From: Pelagimonas sp017744045
GTDB lineage: Bacteria; Pseudomonadota; Alphaproteobacteria; Rhodobacterales; Rhodobacteraceae
Direction: 5' to 3' (one strand)
Assembly: GCF_017744045.1 (NCBI RefSeq)
Contig: NZ_JAGHRD010000008.1
DNA: 64,000 nt
A program made the translations under genes and the position numbers. This document shows, one piece after another, positions 25,181-33,220 of this stretch; within the stretch, counting starts at the first letter, position 1; every line of letters begins with the position of its first letter. The notes beneath the pieces are model-generated. The model made no database searches and was not told the DNA's origin. It saw only the letters and a list, made by a program, of their open reading frames with translations.

Positions 25181-26380
25181 ATGAACAAGCAACTGCGCAA
25201 CGACACCGCTCTGCCAACACATTTCATGACGGACGAACAGCAGGCCCTGGCCGATCAGGCCGGCAAGTTCTTCATGTCCGAATTCCACCATCTGAATGCG
25301 GAAATGGACGATACTGATGACCTGCCGTCTTCGGTTTTCCCCAAGCTGGGCGAAATGGGCTACCTGGGACTGAACGTGCCGACGGAATTCGGCGGTGCCG
25401 GGCTCGATTTTACCTCGGCCTGTATCATCACCGAGGAAATGTCGCGCGCCTCGGCGGCCATCGGACTGACCCATGTGGCGCACGACAACCTCTGCGTCAA
25501 TAATATCTATCGCAACGCCAATGACGAGTTGCGCCGAAAATACCTGCCAGGTCTGTGCGACGGCACGCTGGTGGGTGCCCTGGGTCTGACCGAACCCGGC
25601 GCGGGGTCTGATGCGCTTGGCTCGATGCGGACCACGGCCAAAAAGGATGGCGACGACTACATCCTGAACGGCGCCAAGATCTACATCACCAATGGGCCGA
25701 TTGCCGATCTGGTGCTGGTCTATGCCAAGACATCGCCCGAAAAAGGGGCCAAGGGCATTTCCGCCTTTATCGTGGAAACCGACACGCCCGGTTTCAAGGT
25801 GGCGCAGAAGCTGAACAAGATGGGATTCCGGGGCTCGCCGACGGGCGAACTGGTATTCGAAGATTGCCGTGTTCCGGCCAGAAACATGGTCGGCAAGCTG
25901 GATGGCGGGGTTGCCGTTACCATGTCCGGACTTGATCTGGAACGTGCCATCGTCTGTTTCAACGCTCTGGGCATTGCGCAGCGGGCGCTGGATATTTCCA
26001 TCGATTACGCCAAGACACGCCAGCAATTCGGCAAACCGATCGCCAGTTTTCAGATGGTTCAGGCGATGCTGGCCGACATGTATACGCAGATCGAGGCCGC
26101 GCGGAGCCTGTCCTTGCGCACCGCTGCCATGTGTGAAGGCCTCGAAGAGGGCGAAGGCGGGCGCGGCGAAATACACAAGCTCACCGCTGCGGCGATCTAC
26201 AAGGCCGCTGAGGCGACATCCTTCGTGCTGGACAAAGCTGTCCAGATTCACGGCGGCTCGGGTTACATGCGTGATACAGAAGTGAACCGGCTATACCGGA
26301 CCGGTCGCGTGCTTGAGGTCGGCGCAGGCACCCAGGAGGTTCGCAAACTCATCATCTCTGGCGAATTGCTGAAGAACTAG
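25181..26380 (+). CDS. Acyl-CoA dehydrogenase, isovaleryl-CoA-dehydrogenase-like (second of the pair)
   Basis: A 399-residue paralogue of the preceding gene, with the same blocks (GLTEPGAGSDALGSM, ITNGPIADLVLVYAKT, SPTGELVFEDCRVP, SGLDLERAI, QQFGKPIASFQM, GSGYMRDTEVNRLYRTGR). The base is again the Glu in LDLER. The two differ most in the N-terminal 60 residues, which line the acyl pocket, so they may have different chain preferences or form a mixed tetramer. The start is an ATG 13 bases after the previous stop, with GAGGGGGA upstream. Confidence 0.9.
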   Translation: MNKQLRNDTALPTHFMTDEQQALADQAGKFFMSEFHHLNAEMDDTDDLPSSVFPKLGEMGYLGLNVPTEFGGAGLDFTSACIITEEMSRASAAIGLTHVAHDNLCVNNIYRNANDELRRKYLPGLCDGTLVGALGLTEPGAGSDALGSMRTTAKKDGDDYILNGAKIYITNGPIADLVLVYAKTSPEKGAKGISAFIVETDTPGFKVAQKLNKMGFRGSPTGELVFEDCRVPARNMVGKLDGGVAVTMSGLDLERAIVCFNALGIAQRALDISIDYAKTRQQFGKPIASFQMVQAMLADMYTQIEAARSLSLRTAAMCEGLEEGEGGRGEIHKLTAAAIYKAAEATSFVLDKAVQIHGGSGYMRDTEVNRLYRTGRVLEVGAGTQEVRKLIISGELLKN

Positions 26381-26389
26381 GGGCGGAAC

Positions 26390-27244
26390 ATGAGCGAAGC
26401 GAAATCAAGGCGTTACGCGTCGGATCTCATGGCGGGTCAAGTTGCCCTGGTCACGGGGTCCGGATCTGGAATGGGCCGGGCGACGGCGATCGAAATGGCC
26501 GCTTGCGGGGCAAGGCTTGCGCTGTTCGCGCGCCGCGAAGAGCCGCTGGAAGAGACCGCCGAAATGATCCGGGCGGCGGGGGGCGAGGCCTTTGTCGTGC
26601 CCGGAGACACCCGCGACGAAGACAGTATCGAAGCTGCGATGGGGCGGATCAAGGACCACTATGGGCAGTTGGATGTTTTGGTGAACAATGCCGGCGGCCA
26701 GTATATCGCGGCCGCCCGCGATATCACCAACAAGGGCTTCGAAGCCGTGATCCGCAACAACCTGATCGGATCTTGGCAGATGACCCGGGCAGCGGCGGAT
26801 CACTTCATGTACGACAATGGTGGATCGGTTGTGTTTGTCACCGCCATCTCTGCGCGCACCGCGCTTACCGGCTTTACACACACCGTCGCCGCCCGCGCCG
26901 GTGTGACGGGCATGATGAAAACGCTGGCCGCCGAATGGGGCGAGTACGGCATCCGGCTGAACTGTGTCGCGCCGGGCACGATCAAGACCGATGCGCTTGG
27001 CCGCTATCCGATTCCGCCGGAACAGTGGAAAAAGCTGAACCGCTCGGTGCTAAACCGGATGGGGGCGGCCGAGGACATCGCAGGCACGATCATTTTCCTG
27101 GCCTCGAAACTTGGCGGTTTCATCACCGGAGAAGACATTTATGTAGACGGCGGTGAAACCTTGCATATGGGTCATGACGCGCGGGACATGATCAACCCCG
27201 CGATGTTCGAGAAACGCGAACGGGGAGATGGCAAGAATGAATAA
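26390..27244 (+). CDS. SDR protein lacking the catalytic Tyr and Lys; 2,4-dienoyl-CoA-reductase/AtuG-like
   Basis: A 284-residue SDR fold protein: VTGSGSGMGRATAIEM, an NADP-type basic residue pair (FARREE), NNAGG. At the active site the usual YxxxK reads T165-VAA-R169 (FTHTVAARAG), so both catalytic residues are replaced; Ser in TAISAR is kept. The following MMKTLAAEWGEYGIRLNCVAPG resembles 2,4-dienoyl-CoA reductases, which also do not depend on the classical Tyr. It could reduce a conjugated dienoyl-CoA formed from an unsaturated isoprenoid chain. It lies 9 bases after the dehydrogenase and overlaps the next gene. Confidence 0.82.
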   Translation: MSEAKSRRYASDLMAGQVALVTGSGSGMGRATAIEMAACGARLALFARREEPLEETAEMIRAAGGEAFVVPGDTRDEDSIEAAMGRIKDHYGQLDVLVNNAGGQYIAAARDITNKGFEAVIRNNLIGSWQMTRAAADHFMYDNGGSVVFVTAISARTALTGFTHTVAARAGVTGMMKTLAAEWGEYGIRLNCVAPGTIKTDALGRYPIPPEQWKKLNRSVLNRMGAAEDIAGTIIFLASKLGGFITGEDIYVDGGETLHMGHDARDMINPAMFEKRERGDGKNE

Positions 27245-28040
27245 ACAGCCCGTCCTTCTGGAGATTTCCGACAGGATCGCTACGGTTACGCTGAACGACC
27301 CCGAGCGGCGCAACCCGGTCACCGGCAACGACATGATCGCTGCCCTTCTGGAGACCTTCGCCAAGGTGCAGGCCGATCCTCAGGTCAGCGTGATGATCCT
27401 GACCGGGGCCGACCCGGCCTTTTGTGCAGGCGGGGACATCAAGGAGATGAACGATCCCGACAGCGTGTTCCGCAAGGAGCCGCTGGCGGCGGCGCAGAGT
27501 TATGTTGATGGGGTGCAGCGGCTGCCGCTTGCGCTCTACAACATGGATATTCCGACGATCGCCGCAGTCAACGGCCCGGCGGTGGGCGCGGGGTGCGACC
27601 TGACCATGATGTGCGACATGCGCATCGCGTCGGAAAAAGCAAGGTTCGGCGAGGTGTTTCTGAATCTCGGAATCATTCCGGGCGATGCGGGCAGCTGGTT
27701 CCTGTTGCGTCGTCTGGGCCACCAGAAGGCCGCCGATCTGACCTTCTCAGGGCGCATGGTCGAGGCCAAGGAAGCGCTGGAGCTTGGTATGGTGCTTGAA
27801 CTTGTGCCTCATGAAAAATTGATGGAACGGGCCCGCGAACGGGCCGCTGTCATCGCCGCGAAACCGCCGCGCGCGGTGCGGGTCGCCAAGCGTCTGATGC
27901 GCAATGCCGAACGGATGGACCTGCCGGATTTCCTGAATTCCGCAGCGGCCTATCAGGCGCTCATGCATCAGACCGAAGACCATCACGAGGCTGTTGCTGC
28001 GTTCATCGAGAAACGAAAACCCAACTTCACGGGACGTTAA
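27237..28040 (+). CDS. Crotonase-family protein with replaced catalytic acids
   Basis: A 267-residue crotonase with GADPAFCAGGDIKEM and GPAVGAGCDLTMMCDMRIA. The first catalytic Glu is Asp (CDL) and the second is Phe or shifted (FGEVFLNLGIIPGDAG), so it may be an isomerase, hydrolase or specialised hydratase and not a plain enoyl-CoA hydratase. The ATG at 27237 lies nine bases after GGGGAG inside the end of the SDR gene. It is followed by two thioesterases in the same operon. Confidence 0.82.
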   Translation: MNKQPVLLEISDRIATVTLNDPERRNPVTGNDMIAALLETFAKVQADPQVSVMILTGADPAFCAGGDIKEMNDPDSVFRKEPLAAAQSYVDGVQRLPLALYNMDIPTIAAVNGPAVGAGCDLTMMCDMRIASEKARFGEVFLNLGIIPGDAGSWFLLRRLGHQKAADLTFSGRMVEAKEALELGMVLELVPHEKLMERARERAAVIAAKPPRAVRVAKRLMRNAERMDLPDFLNSAAAYQALMHQTEDHHEAVAAFIEKRKPNFTGR

Positions 28041-28052
28041 GGAAAAGATCGC

Positions 28053-28535
28053 ATGTCTGACATCACCCAAAAGAAGATGGAGCAAATCGCGCAGATGTGG
28101 AATGCGCGCGGCAAGGGTCTGATTACGCATATGGCGCTTGAGATCGAAGAGGTCTCGACCGAAGGCGTTCGCGTTAGGATGCCGTTCAATCCGGACTTTT
28201 GCGTCGATGCGGAACAATCGCTGCTCCACGGTGGTATCCTGACGGCACTTCTGGACAGTGTCTTTGGGCTGGCGAACTTTGTTGCCATCGAAGGCGTCAG
28301 TACCATGGCCACTCTTGACCTGAGAGTTGATTACCTGCGCCCGGCCCGTTCGCGCGCGGATGTCATCGTTCAAGCGTATTGTTTTCGCAAGACCCGCCAC
28401 ATCGCCTTCAATTCCGGCAGCGTCTGGTTCGCGGGCCATGAGGATGCTGAAATAGCCAGGGGAACCGCCTCGTTTGCATTGACGCGCGGCGAAACCAGCC
28501 TGTTTGACGCAATGACAAAAGGAAAAACCTCGTGA
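28053..28535 (+). CDS. PaaI-type hotdog thioesterase
   Basis: A 160-residue hotdog-fold protein. LLHGGILTALLDSVFGLA carries the HGG motif and the Asp two turns later that are used for catalysis in PaaI/YbgC-type thioesterases; VSTMATLDLRVDYLRPAR is the second conserved strand. It would hydrolyse stalled acyl-CoAs and release CoA. It starts 12 bases after the crotonase and overlaps the next, related gene (TGATG). Confidence 0.85.
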   Translation: MSDITQKKMEQIAQMWNARGKGLITHMALEIEEVSTEGVRVRMPFNPDFCVDAEQSLLHGGILTALLDSVFGLANFVAIEGVSTMATLDLRVDYLRPARSRADVIVQAYCFRKTRHIAFNSGSVWFAGHEDAEIARGTASFALTRGETSLFDAMTKGKTS

Positions 28536-28936
28536 TGGACGTGCAAACTGTCAATGCCAATGTATCCCGGGTGCCGTTCTTCCGATTTCTCAACTTTGAG
28601 GTCAGACGTCTAGACAGTCTCCATGCTGAGGCGGAAATGACCTTTGATGACCGCCATATCGGTAACCCGATCATGGAGTACTACCATGGCGGCATAATCG
28701 CGAGTTTTATGGAGGCCACTGCCGCCATCGCGGTACAGCCCGATTTCGCCGACTTCCCGGCCAAGCCGATCAACCTGACCGTCGATTACCTCAGACCCGG
28801 TGTGAAGGGACCGCTTTTTGCGCGCGCTAACGTCACGCGCAAAGGCAAGCGGATGGCAAGCGTCAGCGTGCTCAGCTGGCAGACGGATCGGGAAAAGGCG
28901 GTTGCCGAAGGGCTGTATCACTTCCTTCTGGTCTGA
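28535..28936 (+). CDS. Second PaaI-type hotdog thioesterase
   Basis: A 133-residue hotdog protein with YYHGGIIASFMEATAAIAV and INLTVDYLRPGVKGP. It has the same HGG motif as its upstream neighbour, but Glu replaces the catalytic Asp (ASFMEAT). Two adjacent hotdog genes may encode a hetero-oligomer. The ATG at 28535 overlaps the previous stop. Its last 19 bases overlap the end of the tandem TetR gene on the opposite strand. Confidence 0.82.
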   Translation: MDVQTVNANVSRVPFFRFLNFEVRRLDSLHAEAEMTFDDRHIGNPIMEYYHGGIIASFMEATAAIAVQPDFADFPAKPINLTVDYLRPGVKGPLFARANVTRKGKRMASVSVLSWQTDREKAVAEGLYHFLLV

Positions 28937-30318
28937 CCGGGGCAACCGCTTTCAGGGCTACCTTGTCCTGTGGACGGGGTCGCTTCCCGGTTACAAATGC
29001 CTTCCAATAGCAGATTGATGAGCATGCTGGAGAATTCAGGCAGTGATAGATATCCTTCCACTCCTGCCTTGTTCGGGTCGAACCATTCCACCGTCCAGTT
29101 TAAGGCACCCAACATCACTTGGCGCAAGGGGACGATCTTGATATCTGACCGTATGGCACCGTCGTCCTGAGCGTCACGGAGTACCCCGTCCCAGAGTTCT
29201 CCATATTCATGGCGAATACCCCTGTGCCTCTCCCTGAAATGATTGGGGAGCATTCCATAGCTTCTGATATTCGCCGAAGTGAATTCGCTTGCCTTGAAGA
29301 GGAAATCCAGGTGCGCCCAGATTGCAGTCGCTATCCTGGCGTGATGATCGTACGGGGCATCGAATTTCCGCACGGCGCTTTCGACACCTGATAGCAAGTC
29401 CTTCAGTCCGGCGTTTAGAACTTCGTCAACGATTGCATCCTTGGAATCGAAGTGGTAATAGACGCTGCCCGCCTTCATGTTCGCTTCTTCCGCGATCTTC
29501 CTGAGCGTCGTCGCCTTGTAGCCATTGTCCCTCAGAACGCGCGCCGCGGCCGTCAGGATTTCTGCACGGGTCTTAGCCGCCTTGCCGTCGGGGTCCGGAG
29601 TTTTGACGTGTGTGGCGGGGCACTGCTTCAAGCCTTCGGTATCCGCCTTACAATGCAGACACATTCCGTCAAGTATCAGCTTACTCATTCGTTCCGCGAG
29701 GATGCGCACCGGATACTTGTCGACATCGTACCATTCTACGGTCCAGTTCATGGCACTTAGGATGAACTGGCGGATCACAGCAGTGGATATGTCGCTTCGA
29801 AGGTGGCCGGCGCGTTTGGCGTCATTCAGGAATTTGCCCCAGGCACCCGCATATGATGCACGCAATTCGCGATGCGGGGTGCGTGTTTCGTCCGACAACA
29901 TCGGATAGTTCCGAATATTGGCTGACGTAAAGTCGCTGTCGGTCAATAGGTAGGTAAGGTGTGTTTCAATCAGCACTTCGAAAGTCTTGCGAAAATCCTC
30001 CGAACTTGTCGGTGCCGACCGAACAATTTCACTGACCGCCTGATATAGTTGACGGACGCCAAGATCGAGAACTTCGCTCAGAATCTGGTCCTTGGATTGA
30101 AAATGATAATAAATGCTGCCGGCCTCAATGCCAGCTTCCTGCGCGATGTCGCGCATAGTCGTTGCGTGATAGCCTTCATACCGAAAAAGTCGCGCGGCCG
30201 CAGCGAGTATGGCTTCGCGGGTCCTCTCCGACTTGCTTAGATCGTCATTCACTATCCTGGTATCTTCAATCTGTCGTGCCATCCAGTGTCGATACTTGTC
30301 GTAGATGAGGCTGTCCAT
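28918..30318 (-). CDS. Tandem TetR regulator: two complete TetR units in one chain (TetR2)
   Basis: The 466-residue product contains two full TetR units. The first has its HTH at about residues 33-80 (AAARLFRYEGYHATTMRDIA, AGSIYYHF) and ligand domain to 220. The second has its HTH at about 248-295 (AAARVLRDNGYKATTLRKIA, AGSVYYHF) and ligand domain to about 450. Both halves carry F-TSANIR and NWTVEW, shared with TetR1. The linker near 220-233 has three Cys (CLHCKADTEGLKQC). An ordinary TetR has about 200 residues and acts as a dimer, so this is probably a covalent pseudo-dimer. The ATG at 30318 lies 10 bases from operator site d; another possible start is 30282. It is divergent from the BadH-like gene. 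Confidence 0.88.
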   Translation of the reverse strand: MDSLIYDKYRHWMARQIEDTRIVNDDLSKSERTREAILAAAARLFRYEGYHATTMRDIAQEAGIEAGSIYYHFQSKDQILSEVLDLGVRQLYQAVSEIVRSAPTSSEDFRKTFEVLIETHLTYLLTDSDFTSANIRNYPMLSDETRTPHRELRASYAGAWGKFLNDAKRAGHLRSDISTAVIRQFILSAMNWTVEWYDVDKYPVRILAERMSKLILDGMCLHCKADTEGLKQCPATHVKTPDPDGKAAKTRAEILTAAARVLRDNGYKATTLRKIAEEANMKAGSVYYHFDSKDAIVDEVLNAGLKDLLSGVESAVRKFDAPYDHHARIATAIWAHLDFLFKASEFTSANIRSYGMLPNHFRERHRGIRHEYGELWDGVLRDAQDDGAIRSDIKIVPLRQVMLGALNWTVEWFDPNKAGVEGYLSLPEFSSMLINLLLEGICNREATPSTGQGSPESGCPGQTRRK

Positions 30319-30328
30319 TGCAATTAAT

Positions 30329-30342
30329 CTAACAACTGTTAG
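30329..30342. promoter_or_regulatory. TetR-type operator, site d (CTAAC AACT GTTAG)
   Basis: A perfect palindrome with T and A flanks, between the tandem TetR gene and the divergent BadH-like gene. TAGATT overlaps its right half, as at sites e and g. Position implies autoregulation of TetR2 and control of the SDR gene. Confidence 0.75.
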
Positions 30343-30407
30343 ATTACATCGGAGAGAGTGTCGAATCAAGCTCTTTTCAAGGTGCAACGGAAGAGGAGGA
30401 CCTCCAC

Positions 30408-31169
30408 ATGCGAGGGTTGAGTGGAAAACGGGTCGTCGTGACCGGCGGTGGGAGCGGCATTGGCCGAGCGGTTTGCGAACGGTTCGGCGCGGAGGGTGCC
30501 GAAGTCGCCGTTTTCGATCTGAACAAAGCCGGAGCGGATGAAACCGCCAAACTAATCACTGAATCCGGCGGAAAAGCGACTGCATTTCAGGCGGATATCA
30601 CCGATCGCGCACAGGTCGACAAGGCCGTCGCCGAGTTCGAATCCGGCGGACCGATTGATGTGCTGGTGAACAACGCGGGCTGGGACGTGATCAAACCGTT
30701 CCTCGACACCGATCCCGACCTTTGGAAAAAGGTCATCGACATAAATCTTTACGGTCCGCTGAATATGCATCACGCGGTGCTTCCGGGCATGGTCAAGAAC
30801 GGCGGCGGCCGTGTGGTCAACATCGCGTCCGACGCCGGACGCGTCGGATCATCCGGCGAAGCCGTGTATTCGGCCTGCAAGGGTGGCATCATCTCGTTCA
30901 CCAAAACCGTAGCGCGCGAACTGGCGCGTAAAGGTATTCAATTGAATGCGGTCGCCCCCGGCCCGACCGATACGCCGCTGTTCGCTCAGGTTGCCGAGGG
31001 CGAGGCCGGTCAAAAGATCGCCGAAGGTCTCAAGCGGGCGATTCCGATGAAGCGTCTTGCGCAGCCGACGGATTACCCTGGCATCATCTGCTTCCTGTCG
31101 TCGGACGACGCAGGGTTCATTACCGGCCAGGTGATTTCGGTTTCGGGCGGCCTGTCCATGCACGGTTGA
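30408..31169 (+). CDS. badH: BadH-like 2-hydroxycyclohexanecarboxyl-CoA dehydrogenase (SDR)
   Basis: A 253-residue classical SDR. VTGGGSGIGRAVCERF and FDLNKAGADE bind NAD; NNAGWDVIKPF, MHHAVLPGMV, NIASDAGRVGSSGEAVYSACKGG (catalytic Ser, Tyr, Lys all present) and SDDAGFITGQVISVSGGLSM match BadH of alicyclic acid degradation closely, as far as I can judge by eye. BadH oxidises 2-hydroxycyclohexane-1-carboxyl-CoA before ring opening. The start follows AGAGGAGG. It is divergent from the tandem TetR across operator d. No recognisable BadI ring hydrolase is in the window, so the true substrate may differ. Confidence 0.8.
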   Translation: MRGLSGKRVVVTGGGSGIGRAVCERFGAEGAEVAVFDLNKAGADETAKLITESGGKATAFQADITDRAQVDKAVAEFESGGPIDVLVNNAGWDVIKPFLDTDPDLWKKVIDINLYGPLNMHHAVLPGMVKNGGGRVVNIASDAGRVGSSGEAVYSACKGGIISFTKTVARELARKGIQLNAVAPGPTDTPLFAQVAEGEAGQKIAEGLKRAIPMKRLAQPTDYPGIICFLSSDDAGFITGQVISVSGGLSMHG

Positions 31170-31236
31170 AGCCATGGCAGTAGCGCCGGACACCAGGCGT
31201 TGCTGCCAAACCGTGCCAAGAGTTACCTCCCCGACT

Positions 31237-31263
31237 GGCCGCGCCTTATGTGCGGCCCTTTTT
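31237..31263 (+). terminator. Rho-independent terminator after the BadH-like gene
   Basis: GGCCGC and GCGGCC form a six-bp stem around a nine-base loop, followed by CTTTTT. The next gene starts only 20 bases later, so either this terminator is leaky or the ligase promoter lies upstream of it within 31170-31236. Confidence 0.75.
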
Positions 31264-31282
31264 CATTCTAGAAAGGTTGCGA

Positions 31283-33220
31283 ATGTTTCAGCCAGGCTCT
31301 GAAATCCAGCGGACAAGCACGCTGACCGCATTTCTGAAGGACTGTGGCATTCACAGTTACGAGGAGCTCGTCCGCCGTTCGAATGAAGACCCAGACTGGT
31401 TCTGGGGCCGGATCATCGACCATGGCGGGATACGGTTCGCGCGGCCCTACACCCGGTTGCGAGATATCTCCACAGGGCCTGAATCGATCAGATGGGCCGT
31501 GGAAGGTACGTTGAATCTGACGGTAACTTGTCTTGACGCCCGAATTGCCGCGGGTTTGGGCGACAAGACCGCAATCGACTGGGTCGGCGAAGACGGAAGC
31601 CGCCGCCGCTGGAGCTATTGCGACCTTGCCGCCGAAGCCTCCCGCGTCGCCTCGACCCTTGCCGCGCGCGGTGTAAAGCCGGGTCAGGCGGTGGGCATCT
31701 ATATGCCGATGATCCCCGAAATCGAGGCCGCGCTTCTGGGTATTGCCCGGCTGGGCGCGGTTGCCGTGCCGCTGTTTTCCGGCTTTGCGCCCCATGCCAT
31801 CGTATCGCGCCTGAACGACGCGGATGCCGTGGCGGTGTTGACGGCGGATGCCACACCCCGGCGAGGCAAGCCGGTCTGGATGGAAGCGACCCTTGCCCAG
31901 GCTTTGACCGACGTGCCATCGGTTCATACCGTGATCAGCCTGCGACGGTTCGGCGGTGCGATGGCCGATCCGGCCCGCGATCTGGACTGGGCCGAAACAG
32001 TGGGGCGGGCCAGTCCGGAGTTTGCCGCCGTTCCGGTCAAGGCCGATGACACCTTTCTGATCGCCTATACATCGGGCACCACCGGGCGGCCCAAGGGTGT
32101 CGTGCATACCCATTTGGGCGTGCAGGCCAAGGCCACGGCCGATTTCCTGCTTTGCCTCGACATGAAACGGGATGACCGGCACCTCTGGATGACCGACATG
32201 GGGTGGGTCATGGGACCGCTCACCCTTTTGTCGGTGCTCTTGTCCGGTTCGACCCTGGTGCTGGCCGAGGGCGCACCATCAATGCCCGGCGATCCCTTCA
32301 GGCTGCTGCGTCTTGCGTCCGATATGGAGGTCACGCATCTCGGCGTGGCCCCGACTCTGGTACGGCAGTTCATGACTCAGGATATTGAACCTTTGTCGGG
32401 CTACGACTTGTCGCCCCTGCGCATTGTCGCCTCGACCGGTGAACCCTGGACCGACGAAGCCTGGCTCTGGCAGCTCGATCACATCTGTCGCCGCCGCGCC
32501 GTGCCGCTGAACATCTCGGGCGGGACCGAGCTTTTTGGCGCGATCCTGACCTCGACCGTGCTGCACGAGCTCAAGCCCGGCGGATTTTCGAACCAGGCCC
32601 TGGGTGTCGGGGCCAAGGTTCTGCGCCAGGACGGCAGCGAAGCCGCACCGGGCGAGGTCGGGGAACTGGTCGTGACCCAGCCGCCTCTGGGTCTGACCCC
32701 GGCCATCTGGGGGGACCGCGATCGCTACCTTGAAACCTACTGGTCCACCTTCCCCGGCCTCTGGCGGCACGGCGACTGGGTGCGCTGCGATCCGGACGGG
32801 ACATGGTATATCCTGGGCCGGTCGGACGACACGCTGAACATCGCCGGCAAACGCATCGGCCCGCCCGAAATCGAGGCGGCCCTTACCGAAACCGGAGAGG
32901 TGGTGGACGCCGCTGCCATCGCGGCACCTGATGACATCAAGGGCGTGGCCGTCGTCTGCGTCTGCGTAGCGGCACCAAATGTGTCGCCGGACGCGGAGCT
33001 CGTGAACCGGCTCAAGGATCGGGTCGGAGAGATCGTCTCGAAACCCTTCCGCCCACGCGAGATCCACTTTGTCGAAGCGTTGCCCAAGACCCGCAGCATG
33101 AAAACCATGCGCCGTGTCGTGCGCGCCGCCTTTCTCGGTGAAGATCCGGGCGATCTGTCGTCGATCAGCAACCCGGAAACCATTCAGCCCCTCGCAGACC
33201 TGCAAAAGGAAAAGTCATGA
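31283..33220 (+). CDS. Acetyl-CoA-synthetase-like acyl-CoA ligase
   Basis: A 645-residue adenylate-forming enzyme. YTSGTTGRPKGVVHTH is the P-loop, W-TDMGWVMGP and NISGGTELFGA follow, then GRSDDTLNIAGKRIGPPEIE, and the catalytic Lys is in LPKTRSMKTMRR (SMK in place of the usual SGK). It is longer than fatty-acyl ligases and has an ACS-type N-terminal domain (FWGRIIDHGGIRF). It would activate a carboxylic acid to a CoA thioester and may play the role of AtuH. The ATG follows GAAAGG. Its stop overlaps the NmrA-like gene. Confidence 0.88.
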   Translation: MFQPGSEIQRTSTLTAFLKDCGIHSYEELVRRSNEDPDWFWGRIIDHGGIRFARPYTRLRDISTGPESIRWAVEGTLNLTVTCLDARIAAGLGDKTAIDWVGEDGSRRRWSYCDLAAEASRVASTLAARGVKPGQAVGIYMPMIPEIEAALLGIARLGAVAVPLFSGFAPHAIVSRLNDADAVAVLTADATPRRGKPVWMEATLAQALTDVPSVHTVISLRRFGGAMADPARDLDWAETVGRASPEFAAVPVKADDTFLIAYTSGTTGRPKGVVHTHLGVQAKATADFLLCLDMKRDDRHLWMTDMGWVMGPLTLLSVLLSGSTLVLAEGAPSMPGDPFRLLRLASDMEVTHLGVAPTLVRQFMTQDIEPLSGYDLSPLRIVASTGEPWTDEAWLWQLDHICRRRAVPLNISGGTELFGAILTSTVLHELKPGGFSNQALGVGAKVLRQDGSEAAPGEVGELVVTQPPLGLTPAIWGDRDRYLETYWSTFPGLWRHGDWVRCDPDGTWYILGRSDDTLNIAGKRIGPPEIEAALTETGEVVDAAAIAAPDDIKGVAVVCVCVAAPNVSPDAELVNRLKDRVGEIVSKPFRPREIHFVEALPKTRSMKTMRRVVRAAFLGEDPGDLSSISNPETIQPLADLQKEKS

